Assembly: GCF_000496755.2 (NCBI RefSeq)
Contig: NZ_AYKS02000072.1
Span: 1 to 17,116 of the forward strand
DNA from: Serratia sp. DD3
Lineage (GTDB): Bacteria > Pseudomonadota > Gammaproteobacteria > Enterobacterales > Enterobacteriaceae
Direction of reading: 5' to 3'
Length of the DNA: 17,116 nucleotides
The notes under the pieces: model-generated
Told to the model about the DNA's origin: nothing
Databases searched by the model: none
Seen by the model: only the letters and a program-made list of their open reading frames with translations
Made by a program: the position numbers and the translations under genes
Shown here: positions 7,107-15,526 of the stretch, in pieces
How the letters are laid out: each line of letters opens with the position of its first letter
How positions within the stretch are numbered: the first letter of the stretch is position 1

Positions 7107-8375
7107 TTATTTCGGGGCAATCACTAAATGGGCATGGGAGTCAGCCATTCCAGGTTTAATCGTGCCGACCTGGACATAGCGGGCTAAAAATTCCACTGAT
7201 AAAATACCCGAAGCATTAGAGACCAGGTTGGTATCAATCCAGCGATAATCTACACCCGTAGCAGGTGTAATGGGTAAAGGATTACCCGAGGTATCAGTCA
7301 GTTGCACACCCACCCCCTCAGCACTGTTCGCGACATTATCTAGCGCTAAAATCCCCTGAGTGCCATCAGGATTATAGTTGCTGGTCGTTCCCATGACGGC
7401 CCATCTCATTGCCGTATTCTGCGAACAACGTGCGGTCACATTGACTAATTTATCAGCGACCCCATCCGCCGGTTGACCAAGCGCCCTGAAATCACTGCTA
7501 TTCACCCGCCCCAGATTCACCGTAACCGTGTTAAAAGCCTGGCAAGGTGCGGTTTGGATCTTCACATCATTAGCCAGGCCTAAACGCACCAGGTTAAACA
7601 GGCGTGTATTCCATGCTGGCGGTGTCGAGCGGTTATCCATCAAACTGAACAGGACTAAGGCACCATCGTTATTATTTGTCATCATCAGCCCCGCCGCAGG
7701 AATGGTTCCTGCCAATCGGTATAGTGAGACCTTAAGCGTGAACGACCCAAGCTGCCGCCAATTGACAATATATTGATTGTCTCGACATTGGCCAGTAAAA
7801 GGCGGGTAGCCAGAAGCACCACTTTGGGCGTCGGCACAACGAATACCTCTTACTGGGCCGGGGCTTATGGGTGGCAGATTTTTGTTCGGTGCAGTACGCA
7901 GCCAACTAAAGGGATATGAATTACCATCAGACAGCAGTTCTACGGTGTAACCGACACTGCCTGACCCAGAACCGCCATAAGGGTTGTTTCTTCCGTTATC
8001 TCTTATGACATAAATATGGCCATCTTGCGTTGGCGCAGTGACTCCATTAACCGGGTAGCCACCTGAACTTTGCGCATAATGTTGCTCAAGCCACCAATAT
8101 TTCACCTCATCATTCGCATCATCACATATTGCCAACCAACCATTATTAGCGGCGAACAATTCAGCGCTGCTGACACTCTGTTGCGCAAGAATAGTTCCCA
8201 CCGGAGTTGCCGGGTCAATGTAGAGCGATGCACCAAAATTGACGCGTAAGGGATAGTCCCAAAATGCCGAATCAATTTTATTACAGGCTGACCATGCTTT
8301 GTTTATACAAAGAAGTGAGAGTAAAATCAGAAAAAATGATTTTGCACCGACCGTTTTAAACTTTGTTCTTATCAT
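7107..8375 (-). CDS. Fimbrial tip adhesin, FimH-like two-domain protein
   Basis: A 422-residue secreted protein, last in the chaperone-usher operon. The signal peptide runs to about residue 29-30 (hydrophobic FFLILLSLL, then KAWSA). The unusual N-terminal half, about residues 31-260, contains four cysteines after the signal peptide (ACNK, LAICDD, GIRCAD, GQCRDN) and many aromatic residues. It probably forms the receptor-binding domain, but I cannot name its ligand. The C-terminal pilin domain starts near APCQAFNTVTVNLGRV, with a second cysteine in TARCSQNT. This is the usual pilin cysteine pair with incomplete Ig fold, donated-strand style. The length fits a tip adhesin rather than a rod subunit. 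ATG 8375 follows GAGG by 5 nt and lies 14 bp after the usher stop. An upstream in-frame TTG at 8399, within the usher end, is less likely. Confidence 0.8.
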   Translation of the reverse strand: MIRTKFKTVGAKSFFLILLSLLCINKAWSACNKIDSAFWDYPLRVNFGASLYIDPATPVGTILAQQSVSSAELFAANNGWLAICDDANDEVKYWWLEQHYAQSSGGYPVNGVTAPTQDGHIYVIRDNGRNNPYGGSGSGSVGYTVELLSDGNSYPFSWLRTAPNKNLPPISPGPVRGIRCADAQSGASGYPPFTGQCRDNQYIVNWRQLGSFTLKVSLYRLAGTIPAAGLMMTNNNDGALVLFSLMDNRSTPPAWNTRLFNLVRLGLANDVKIQTAPCQAFNTVTVNLGRVNSSDFRALGQPADGVADKLVNVTARCSQNTAMRWAVMGTTSNYNPDGTQGILALDNVANSAEGVGVQLTDTSGNPLPITPATGVDYRWIDTNLVSNASGILSVEFLARYVQVGTIKPGMADSHAHLVIAPK

Positions 8376-8389
8376 ACCCACCTCATTAA

Positions 8390-10882
8390 TCAAATACAAA
8401 TAACTGGCTGCTTGGAAATATTTTTAGCATTGGTTTCTTTACGTTTTTCAACACTAAAGTGACACAGTTTTTCTCTTTTATTTTCATCATTCCAAGTGAC
8501 TTTAAGCTGAGATTTTATATTTTCCCTGATCATCAAAATACCGCCACCACCAACAATACCTGCCATTTTCCCGTTACTGATAGCCGTTGCCCCGAGAGGC
8601 ACATTTTCACCCTGATATTTAACTTCAAAAATACGCAGCTCACCATGGATAGTATCAAACTTCAATTTAACAATTGCCCCGGCATGTGGCGCAATATGTT
8701 GTGATGTATTTTTGATCTCCAAATCACTGGCTGCCGTATTGGGATTCAATGAGATTTCGTTATCACGATAAGGTGACAAATAAGGGAAAATAGCATATCC
8801 GCGACTATCCACTTTAATATTATTATTCCCTGAAACAACAGCATCAGTAGCGCCAGTGGCTTCAATAATCGCTGCGGTATCACCGGTATATTGACCAAAT
8901 GTAATTCCACCACTATGCAGCGCAACAGAACCATTCATACCCAGCGCATACTGAGTGGTATTCTTTTTATAGGAAGCACTTGCAGAACGATTACCATAAG
9001 GCGTTAACTTCGATACATTACCGCTATAAACATTTTCATGTTCACCAGCGGTGGCCATCGTCGTGCTTAACCCATAGGAAAAACTGCGGTCTTCAAGCAA
9101 GGAACCTGTTACGGAAGCCAGTGCATATCCGTCACCTGCGGATGATTGGGTATAAGCCGTGGTCATCACTGGAGAATAGGTTGATGTACCCAAAGGAATA
9201 CTTAACCCTAACTGGTACTGTATTTCATCACGATTATTACTGATATTATATGACCTTGCAGCAGAAAGCGTATATCTTAGTCTTTTATATTGATTACTGT
9301 AGCCCACCAGGTAGCTATTAGCACTTTTCACCCTGCCCCAATAATTGTTAAGACCGGCAGTGATATAGATACTGCCAGCATTACCAAGGGGTTGGTTAAT
9401 ACTCAACTGCACTGAGTTCTTCTGGTTCATTGAGCGTAAATCATATTCATTCACTTGCTGACTATGATCATATTTATCTCGGACCCTTGCAGCATCTTGT
9501 AGTGTAGTAAACCCCGAAGAGGAGTAATGATAAGTTGCGACATTAATGCTAGTCCCTGATTTATCAATAACATTTGAATAAGATAACCCTATGTTATAAC
9601 CTTGGGTTTTATCATACCCAAGACCTGCCCTTGCCAGTGCCACATTGGCAGAAACTGCCCCCATCGTGGTATTTATGGCAAGACCCGTCAGCATAGATTG
9701 ATAATGTTCACTGACCTGCACACCGCCAAAACCGGTAAAATAGTTATTCAACCCCCGATGATAGGAGAGTGAAGTAACAAATGGTTTTTTACGCAAACTA
9801 CTATCATTCAATTTGCCTGCAGCCACTGAATATTTAGATTGATTTGGTCGCAATAATTCGGGTAATGATGCATAAGGGACAACGTACGTTTTTTGTTCAC
9901 CCGTAGTTTCTTGAATGGTAACATTAAAGTCCCCTCCATAACTGGCCTGATAAAGGTCAGAAATTAAGAAAGCACCGGGTGATACCGTCGTTTCATAGAT
10001 GATATTTCCATTTTGCCTGACGGTTACTCTGGCATTAGTATCAGCTATACCACGAATATCCGGCACATAACCGCGTCTGGAGTCAGGCAACATGCGATCA
10101 TCAGAGAATAATGAAATACCGAGTAAGGGTGTCGCGGGTAAAAAACTCTCTCGCGTATCAATTTCTCCTGTTTGCGCCACAGAAAAAATCCCAGGAATAT
10201 CTCGCTGAATGTAGGTACGCAACATGCTTAGTTTTTGCTGATCGCCAAGCGTAAGTGTACTGTAGCTTCGAAGCTGCCATCTACCTGCATTAAGCCAGAT
10301 ATTCATACCGGAGAAAAAACTGTCATAGCTGTCGCTAAAATCCCCGGTATCAGTATTAGAATGATAATAATTACTGATGTAATTTATCATTGCCGCAGTT
10401 TCCCCAGAGTCCCAGGCTGAAGGGTCTACATAACCCCGTGGGGTATACTTGGATGCCACTTGCGGTGCAATGACATCAACAGATAACGTCGATATATCAA
10501 ATTTCACTTTAATATCGAAATTATTACTATCCAGTGCTATTTTCCCATTAGCATTAATAGTTTTAATGTATTCCTCATTAATTTCATCTTTAAACCCCAG
10601 CTGTAATAACACTGATTTATCAAAATAAATAACAGATTTACTCTCAGAATTTATTGATACTGTTATTGCCGTAGCACCAATAAAAGCACCATTTTTATAG
10701 AGTTCGACATCATACTCCCCTTCTTTTAGCTGATTTCCGTTTGAAAAAGTAGAGATATCGATACCGGTTCCGACAAAAAAAGCAGGATTATATTCCACTT
10801 CAGTTTCTTCTTGCGCATAAAGTGGCATGCTCAATAAAGAAATAATTATTATCCCTTTGTTTATTAAGCTGTCTTTTTTCAT
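8390..10882 (-). CDS. Outer-membrane fimbrial usher, FimD/PapC family
   Basis: An 830-residue usher with a signal peptide ending about residue 23 (LYA/QEE). The N-terminal periplasmic domain starts with YNPAFF at 31-36, the usual usher opening. The 24-strand barrel spans roughly 150-650 and contains the plug-region signature GYVPDIRGIADTNARVTVRQ (271-290) followed by NGNIIYETTVSPGAFLISDL. The C-terminal domains end with a late cysteine pair (LCHF and VICI). The usher recruits chaperone-subunit complexes and polymerises them across the outer membrane. It follows the chaperone by 17 bp and precedes the adhesin by 14 bp. Codon use is AT-rich (many AAT, AAA, ATA codons) compared with the dms genes, consistent with an acquired fimbrial locus, though I have not computed values. 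Confidence 0.93.
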   Translation of the reverse strand: MKKDSLINKGIIIISLLSMPLYAQEETEVEYNPAFFVGTGIDISTFSNGNQLKEGEYDVELYKNGAFIGATAITVSINSESKSVIYFDKSVLLQLGFKDEINEEYIKTINANGKIALDSNNFDIKVKFDISTLSVDVIAPQVASKYTPRGYVDPSAWDSGETAAMINYISNYYHSNTDTGDFSDSYDSFFSGMNIWLNAGRWQLRSYSTLTLGDQQKLSMLRTYIQRDIPGIFSVAQTGEIDTRESFLPATPLLGISLFSDDRMLPDSRRGYVPDIRGIADTNARVTVRQNGNIIYETTVSPGAFLISDLYQASYGGDFNVTIQETTGEQKTYVVPYASLPELLRPNQSKYSVAAGKLNDSSLRKKPFVTSLSYHRGLNNYFTGFGGVQVSEHYQSMLTGLAINTTMGAVSANVALARAGLGYDKTQGYNIGLSYSNVIDKSGTSINVATYHYSSSGFTTLQDAARVRDKYDHSQQVNEYDLRSMNQKNSVQLSINQPLGNAGSIYITAGLNNYWGRVKSANSYLVGYSNQYKRLRYTLSAARSYNISNNRDEIQYQLGLSIPLGTSTYSPVMTTAYTQSSAGDGYALASVTGSLLEDRSFSYGLSTTMATAGEHENVYSGNVSKLTPYGNRSASASYKKNTTQYALGMNGSVALHSGGITFGQYTGDTAAIIEATGATDAVVSGNNNIKVDSRGYAIFPYLSPYRDNEISLNPNTAASDLEIKNTSQHIAPHAGAIVKLKFDTIHGELRIFEVKYQGENVPLGATAISNGKMAGIVGGGGILMIRENIKSQLKVTWNDENKREKLCHFSVEKRKETNAKNISKQPVICI

Positions 10883-10899
10883 ACTTTACTCATTAGATA

Positions 10900-11622
10900 T
10901 TAATTTATTATAACTGGACGATAAATTACAGCACCATAGTCATTAACCATGCCGTACTCAGCCTTACCCTTATTAACATCCGATAACGTAACCCCTTTTA
11001 AAACCCAATTCTCACTCTGCCCGGGTGCCACCATATCGACTTCGTTCTTGATTTGTTTTCCATTGACATTGACATTCAGTTCAGTCAGCGAGGCATAATA
11101 GCGGCTGTTATTACTTACCTTAGCCAGAACATTGCCACGCCCATCATGGGTGAAATGCCAAACGAGATCTTTGTGCATGGCATCAACCTGGTTTTTTAAC
11201 GCTGCTGGCCGATAGAATATTTTTATTTTATTAACAATAGAAAATTGCAAGTAATTGTCAGTTCCCTTTTTGGGTGCTGCCGGGATATCTTTGATGTTTA
11301 GCCAGTAGATTGACTCCTGATGAGTGTTAGCAACACCTTCTATTTTTTTTATTCTCAAATGCTGCTCACCGTTACTCTCTATTTTAAATACGGCTGGGTA
11401 CAGAATAAAAGGAGAGGTCGCAGTGCTTGGCAAGTTACTATTTATTTTATTATCAATCCATGCCTGAACCATTGACGAGGTATTATCTCGATTATTTATT
11501 TTCACTGTAACACTACTATCAGACTCATTGTAGATAACCCGTGTACCAGTAATAGAGATACTCGCGAAGGCGATTGTTGGAGAAAGGCACAATGATATGA
11601 CTATTTTCGTTAAATTTTTCAT
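10900..11622 (-). CDS. Periplasmic fimbrial chaperone, PapD/FimC family
   Basis: A 240-residue protein with a signal peptide to about residue 20 (PTIAFA/SISITG). The conserved subunit-anchoring pair is visible: Arg28 in GTRVIYNE and the lysines of NKIKIFYRPAAL at 131-142. SIYWLNIKDIP (104-114) is the central family motif. The short segment between the F1 and G1 strands (FILYPAVFKIES) suggests the FGS subclass, which builds rod-like pili rather than capsule-like fibres. The chaperone completes the fold of each pilin by donor-strand complementation and passes it to the usher. ATG 11622 has no good Shine-Dalgarno sequence, and a TTG at 11661 would add 13 residues before the signal. The gene lies 428 bp after the major pilin, an unusually long gap filled by repeats. 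Confidence 0.92.
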   Translation of the reverse strand: MKNLTKIVISLCLSPTIAFASISITGTRVIYNESDSSVTVKINNRDNTSSMVQAWIDNKINSNLPSTATSPFILYPAVFKIESNGEQHLRIKKIEGVANTHQESIYWLNIKDIPAAPKKGTDNYLQFSIVNKIKIFYRPAALKNQVDAMHKDLVWHFTHDGRGNVLAKVSNNSRYYASLTELNVNVNGKQIKNEVDMVAPGQSENWVLKGVTLSDVNKGKAEYGMVNDYGAVIYRPVIIN

Positions 11623-11693
11623 TTTATAGGCAGTAATTTTATTTTTGATAATAAAAACCAATCGAATACTGATGCGGTTATTAGGTAATTAGC

Positions 11694-11820
11694 TATACTC
11701 TTCATACTTCAAGTTGCTTGGGTGTTGACTGCCTTCGTTCACCCCAGTCACATAGTTAGCTATGCTCCCGGGGATTCCCTCAGTTGTCGCCTACAGGCAA
11801 CTCGAATTATTTTGTGTATA
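11694..11820. repeat. ERIC (enterobacterial repetitive intergenic consensus) element
   Basis: The 127-bp length equals canonical ERIC. The central palindrome is recognisable from ACCCCAGTCACATA to TATGCTCCCGGGGATTC, which is the region bracketed by the standard ERIC motifs. The ends are TATA-flanked, with complementary termini (TTCATACTTCAAGTTGC and GCAACTCGAATTATTT). ERIC units are transcribed and fold into long hairpins that can alter mRNA stability. This one lies within the fimbrial transcript, between pilin and chaperone. Confidence 0.92.
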
Positions 11821-11956
11821 TAGCCTTCTTACTCAGGCTGTTAGCTGCGCACAGATACTCGGCTTTTCCTGAGCCTCTCGCCAAACGGGCCAGCGTAAGC
11901 GCTGTTCAAAACACTCGAGATTTTGTCAAGCAACACCAAGTATTTTGGGTATATAT
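11821..11956. repeat. Possible second repeat fragment adjoining the ERIC element
   Basis: The segment right after ERIC ends with CAACACCAAGTATTTTGGGT then ATATA, resembling the ERIC right end (CAACTCGAATTATTTTGTGT then ATA). It also starts at a TATA. Its middle shows no ERIC core, and I do not recognise it. It may be a diverged or nested ERIC-related insertion, or only a chance terminal resemblance. No coding sequence is seen in it. Confidence 0.3.
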
Positions 11957-11998
11957 TGGTTCACCTTGAAACGTAAGATAGATAATAAGAAAAGTTTC

Positions 11999-12027
11999 CC
12001 TAAAGGTTTACAGAGTAAACCTTTAGG
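11999..12027 (-). terminator. 13-bp hairpin just after the major pilin gene
   Basis: CCTAAAGGTTTAC-AGA-GTAAACCTTTAGG is a perfect 13-bp stem with a 3-nt loop, starting 24 bp past the pilin stop. On the minus strand it is followed by GAAACTTTTCTTATT, an imperfect T tract. It is therefore likely a leaky terminator or a 3' stabilising hairpin that keeps pilin mRNA more abundant than the downstream assembly genes. Comparable hairpins are known after papA; the role here is inferred. Confidence 0.6.
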
Positions 12028-12050
12028 CAAATTATTTTCTTAACTACAGA

Positions 12051-12575
12051 TTATCTATAGACCAACTCGATGGCACCGGTGGCGGTCAAATTCCCAGCTG
12101 TAATGCTTGCCTGATATTGCTGATACCATGCAGTCAAAGGGATTGACGCGGTACCTGATGTGGTATTTATTGTTTGGAAGGCGGAGTTATTGCCCGCTGT
12201 TTTAATATGCGTGTCTGTTGAGTCATATACCGCAATGCCAACGCCTCTTGCCTCACTTGCTGCAGCGGGCAAGAAAAGACCTGTAGTAGGGTCGACTTGC
12301 GTACCGGTACCGGTAAAGCGCACCGCAACCGAGCCACTGGCTGGTGTGCAACCCGTCAAATTAATCGTAAAGGCAGTTTGACCCGCTCTTGAACCAATAT
12401 CGTTAAAATTACTGGTCGAGATAGTAGGTAAAACGACGCTAACCGTTCCTGAACCGGTACTAATGGTACAAGTATTGGCAACAATCTCACCCGTAAAGTT
12501 AATGGTACCATCTGCTGCATAAGCTGAAGACATGAACAATAAAGATAATGCAACAATCGGTTTTAATTTTTTCAT
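12051..12575 (-). CDS. Major fimbrial subunit, FimA type
   Basis: A 174-residue pilin with a signal peptide ending at about residue 20 (SSAYA/ADG). GTINFTGEIVANTCTI is the typical pilin opening, including the first disulfide cysteine; the second is in TGCTPASG. The protein ends GAIELVYR with the penultimate tyrosine of the chaperone-binding beta-zipper. The Thr/Ser/Ala/Gly-rich composition suits a polymer rod. AGGAG lies 6-7 nt before the ATG. This is the first gene of the operon, and the hairpin and ERIC downstream should keep its transcript in excess of the assembly genes. The exact fimbrial type was not determined, so no symbol is given. Confidence 0.92.
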   Translation of the reverse strand: MKKLKPIVALSLLFMSSAYAADGTINFTGEIVANTCTISTGSGTVSVVLPTISTSNFNDIGSRAGQTAFTINLTGCTPASGSVAVRFTGTGTQVDPTTGLFLPAAASEARGVGIAVYDSTDTHIKTAGNNSAFQTINTTSGTASIPLTAWYQQYQASITAGNLTATGAIELVYR

Positions 12576-13351
12576 AGCAGCTCCTGTTATTTGCTATTAT
12601 TAATAAAAAATCCATTATTAGAGAGAACAGATTATATTAAGGTGCAAAGGTAAATATTATTAATTAATCTAATTGAAATTAAATACAACCTCCGTTTTTT
12701 GGTAAATAATCACTAACTGAATAACTTAATCAGCCTATATCTATAAATAATTTAGATAATCAATTAAATATATTAATTATTGGGTGGGGTAAAGATGATA
12801 ATGCAACGTTCTTTTTAATTCCCCACAAGCCATATTCACAAGATATTGAGAGTATATCGATTAAGCGGGTCATGAGTAACCCATCATAAAGCATCGCTAC
12901 AGCAGCCTATTTCAGCCGTTTCATTGCTTACACTGGCAATAAATCAGAGTTAAATATCGATAAATTCTAAAATAATGGCGTATTATTTCAAAAAAGGAAG
13001 GGTTTGCGCACTGGAATTTCTATGGATTTTTTTGAAACTTTCAGATACTAATTAGTTCGCTGGCTATATTATAGAGCCTTGCAATAAAATAGTAGTATTC
13101 AGTTAGGCCACTCAATTATTTGGGCCAAATACCTCCTCAAATAATCGCTGAGAATAATGAGTCCATCGGCTTAACGTAACGCGTATTAGGGGGTTATTTG
13201 GTGGCGAGGGCAACCCCATGAAGGGTTAAAAGGCATTGCGCTGTCACAATCCTGCGTTAATTCCCTATTCTAAGAAATCTGTAGTCCCCCAGGGTTGTAG
13301 TATTGGGGCCACCACTCCCTTGCGAACAGGAGTGGCACCTCTGGTTTCAGG
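12576..13351. other. AT-rich gene-free region upstream of the fimbrial operon
   Basis: No credible gene is visible. Positions 12600-12790 are very AT-rich, with repeated ATTAATTAAT-like runs of the kind H-NS often covers. Inverted repeats include ATTTGGGCCAAAT (13118-13130, an odd palindrome with one central base), ATTATTTG/CAAATAAT (13115-13122 and 13138-13145), AACCC/GGGTT (13212-13227), and CCACTCC/GGAGTGG (13312-13335, just past the solute-binding remnant). None has a minus-strand T tract. The 13236-13351 part probably derives from the 3' flank of the decayed gene. Confidence 0.5.
12631..12636 (-). promoter_or_regulatory. Candidate -10 element of the fimbrial operon
   Basis: A perfect TATAAT on the minus strand lies 56 bp before the pilin ATG and would give a leader of about 50 nt. 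The -35 region at 17-18 bp spacing is poor and AT-only, so an activator may be needed. In such AT-rich DNA a chance TATAAT is quite possible. Confidence 0.3.
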
Positions 13352-13614
13352 TTATTTCTTCACAGCCAGCCACGGATCGATAATCTTCTGGTACTCTCCG
13401 GTGGCTTTGCTCAGGTGTAGCCACTGATTAATGTAGAACTTCCAACCCAGATCATCGCGTACCACCTGTTGGCCTTCTCACCGTATTGCATCGGCTTTTC
13501 CGGGTTTACGGTACAAAGCGCCGGATAGCGCTTCTGCTAATACCGGGCTTCGGCGGTATTTGCAATCATGCCCCTTTTTGCACACGGCTATTTAAAGCCG
13601 CTGCATTGGCACCA
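13352..13614 (-). pseudogene. Decayed C-terminus of a family-3 solute-binding / cyclohexadienyl dehydratase-like protein
   Basis: Pieces in two frames spell the end of one protein: DGANAAALNSRVQKGA, then MIANTAEARY-stop-QKRY, PALCTVNPEKPMQYGEK, then EGQQVVRDDLGWKFYINQW and LHLSKATGEYQKIIDPWLAVKK before TAA at 13354-13352. The pattern AEAR..Q.R.P.LC.VNP.KP....EK, then W..Y..QWLHL....G.Y..I...W, is typical of PheC-like and amino-acid-binding periplasmic proteins. Lesions are a frame change near 13570, a TAG at 13539-13537 where the family usually has Trp, and a frame change near 13471-13478. The N-terminal two thirds are absent, and the remnant begins at the tpsB stop. It is not translated as one product. 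The family call is from motif memory; the broken state is directly visible. Confidence 0.75.
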
Positions 13615-15324
13615 TCAAAACCCCTGTGAAGCCTGCAACCATACCTGTGGTTGACTCTCTAATTGGCTGTCACTGTCATCGGGGTGATTCACCCGCCACG
13701 CCAGTTGTAGTGAAACCTGGCGCTGGTTGCCAAACCAAGTGGCCCCGGTTCCTAACGCCCCACGCTGTTGATGATTCTTATCCTTTGTCCATGGCGATTT
13801 GTTGGTTTTAACACCGCCATAATCAAAGAAAGTTTTCAATTGCCAAGCCGGGGTTATCGCGTAACGCAACTCCAGATTGGTCATCCAGCCTTGGTCACCG
13901 CTGGCCTCTCCAGAGGCATAAGCCCGCACGCCATTAACCCCTCCCAGCGAAAATTGTTCTGATGAATCGAGGTTTTTCGACGCTAACTGACCACTGAACT
14001 GGCTATAGAAACTCCAGTTCTCACTGAGCATCTGTAGGCGCAAGGCGGTCAAGTTGAATTTGCTGAAGTTACCCGCCGTGCGCGCGGTTTGACTGTCGTT
14101 TTGCGCGTTGGCCGGATCGGCAAGCTCCAGATTGCCGTTACTGACACTGGCGGAAACAAAGTTCAACCCACCACCGCCGAAGCTATCCTGGCTGTTGGCA
14201 GTTAAACTGGCAGTCCATAACTGGCTGTTTTTTTTGTTTTGTGTGTCGAATAACTCGATATCATCCCGTAACCGTTTGTCATCAAACTGCAACTGGCTAC
14301 TGACGGTTAGGGTGCGACTTCTGAATAACGGTTGGGAAACATAGACACTGGTGGTGCGAGCGTTACCGTGCGCATCAAGATCGGCAAAGTCTTTGCCCAG
14401 GGTGTAATCCATATTGGAATAGGAGGCTCCCACGCGGGTAAACCAGCGGTTCACCGGGGCATCGTAGGACAGAAAGTAATAATACTGCCGATCATCACTG
14501 GCCAGGCCGCGCAGGCGCAGTCGATCTCCCAAGCCTAATGGGCTGTTAACCGAGACATCGGCGTTTAGGCGGTTTTCCCCGGTATATTTGCCACCATAGT
14601 TATCCAGATCGAGGCTACCGCTAAACAAAGGTGCTGGCGTGGCCTCCACCAGCAGATCCGCGGCTCCGGCTTTTTTACTGGTGAGCAGTGTTGAGCGCGC
14701 CTGCACGCCGGGGGTATCGTTCAGCAACAGCAGCGTCTGCTGCAGTTGACCGACGTTAATCGCCCCATCTGGTTGCATCCGGCCAATCAGGCGGTTCAAG
14801 GTGGCATCTGAAAGGCGCGAACTGTTCTCCGTTTTGATCTCGCCATAGTGCGCTTCCAGTACGTTGATCTTGACTACGCCGTTTTCAATTTCTTGTTCCG
14901 GCAGATAGGCACGGTTGAGCACATAGCCACGCTGCTGGTAATAGAGGGTGATATGCTGCACCGCTTCATAAAGTTGCGGCAACGTGAGTTCACGCCCGGT
15001 GTACCCCTGCAGCAGCGGCTGTAATACCGTATTGGAAAACAGAGTGTTACCGCTAATAATAAAGGTGGTCACCTTGACCTTAATCTGCTCACCATCGGCA
15101 GACTCCGCCGGTGCCGATGTCTGAGGGGCAGGCAACCCCAGTTCTGGCGTTATTGAAGGCGCTAAAATGGGGCGACTGGTGTCGATCTCACGCAAATTTT
15201 GGCCCGCATTCGGTATGGTCGGTGTTGCTGCCTGCGCACTGCTGAAGCTCAGCAACAAAGAAAGCACAGAGCAGGTCTTCCGGGACGGGGAGTAGCGCAA
15301 GGGGGATTTTTTAATTTTTTCCAT
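13615..15324 (-). CDS. TpsB two-partner secretion transporter, FhaC/ShlB/HecB family
   Basis: A 569-residue outer-membrane protein of Omp85 type. The signal peptide runs to about residue 32 (LLLSFSSAQA/AT). A Pro-rich linker follows, then POTRA domains beginning near VKVTTFIISGNTLFSNTVLQ and including LYEAVQHITLYYQQRGYVL and the second POTRA GRMQPDGAINVGQLQQTLLL. The 16-strand barrel holds the loop-6 motif as GGVNGVRAYASGEASGDQGW. The essential Arg is kept, while the following Gly is Ala, as in some relatives. The protein ends in Phe, as expected for a barrel. It exports the TpsA protein encoded just upstream. ATG 15324 gives a normal signal peptide; ATG 15369 would add 15 residues. Both have weak ribosome sites, so the start is moderately certain. 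Confidence 0.9.
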   Translation of the reverse strand: MEKIKKSPLRYSPSRKTCSVLSLLLSFSSAQAATPTIPNAGQNLREIDTSRPILAPSITPELGLPAPQTSAPAESADGEQIKVKVTTFIISGNTLFSNTVLQPLLQGYTGRELTLPQLYEAVQHITLYYQQRGYVLNRAYLPEQEIENGVVKINVLEAHYGEIKTENSSRLSDATLNRLIGRMQPDGAINVGQLQQTLLLLNDTPGVQARSTLLTSKKAGAADLLVEATPAPLFSGSLDLDNYGGKYTGENRLNADVSVNSPLGLGDRLRLRGLASDDRQYYYFLSYDAPVNRWFTRVGASYSNMDYTLGKDFADLDAHGNARTTSVYVSQPLFRSRTLTVSSQLQFDDKRLRDDIELFDTQNKKNSQLWTASLTANSQDSFGGGGLNFVSASVSNGNLELADPANAQNDSQTARTAGNFSKFNLTALRLQMLSENWSFYSQFSGQLASKNLDSSEQFSLGGVNGVRAYASGEASGDQGWMTNLELRYAITPAWQLKTFFDYGGVKTNKSPWTKDKNHQQRGALGTGATWFGNQRQVSLQLAWRVNHPDDSDSQLESQPQVWLQASQGF

Positions 15325-15481
15325 GGGATTACCAAATAAATTCCATATATGTGGCGAAATGCGGGTCATAAGGGTTATCGGGGGGCCAATATCCCTTCCG
15401 ACTTCTCCTGTCTGAAACAGGTATTCGAGCCGCCGTTAGCACAGTGCACAGCACCCCGGTACTAACGCTGAATAAACGACT

Positions 15482-15507
15482 AAAAAGCCCGAGCAAGTCG
15501 GGCTTGG
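15482..15507 (-). terminator. Intrinsic terminator after tpsA
   Basis: On the minus strand AAGCCCGA-CTTGC-TCGGGCTT is followed by TTTAG, an 8-bp GC-rich stem with a 5-nt loop and a T tract. It lies about 20 bp past the tpsA stop and 158 bp or more before the tpsB start. It should reduce or prevent read-through into tpsB. Confidence 0.8.
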
Positions 15508-15526
15508 AGTCAGCTAAATATCACTG

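Noticed and set aside
13303..13311. TTGGGGCCA, identical to the 9-bp inverted repeat of the E. coli fim switch
   Set aside because: No inverted partner (TGGCCCCAA) was found between it and the pilin gene, and there is no recombinase gene nearby. Probably coincidence.
13236..13427. 63-codon plus-strand frame
   Set aside because: It runs antisense over the end of the decayed solute-binding gene, which explains the sequence better.
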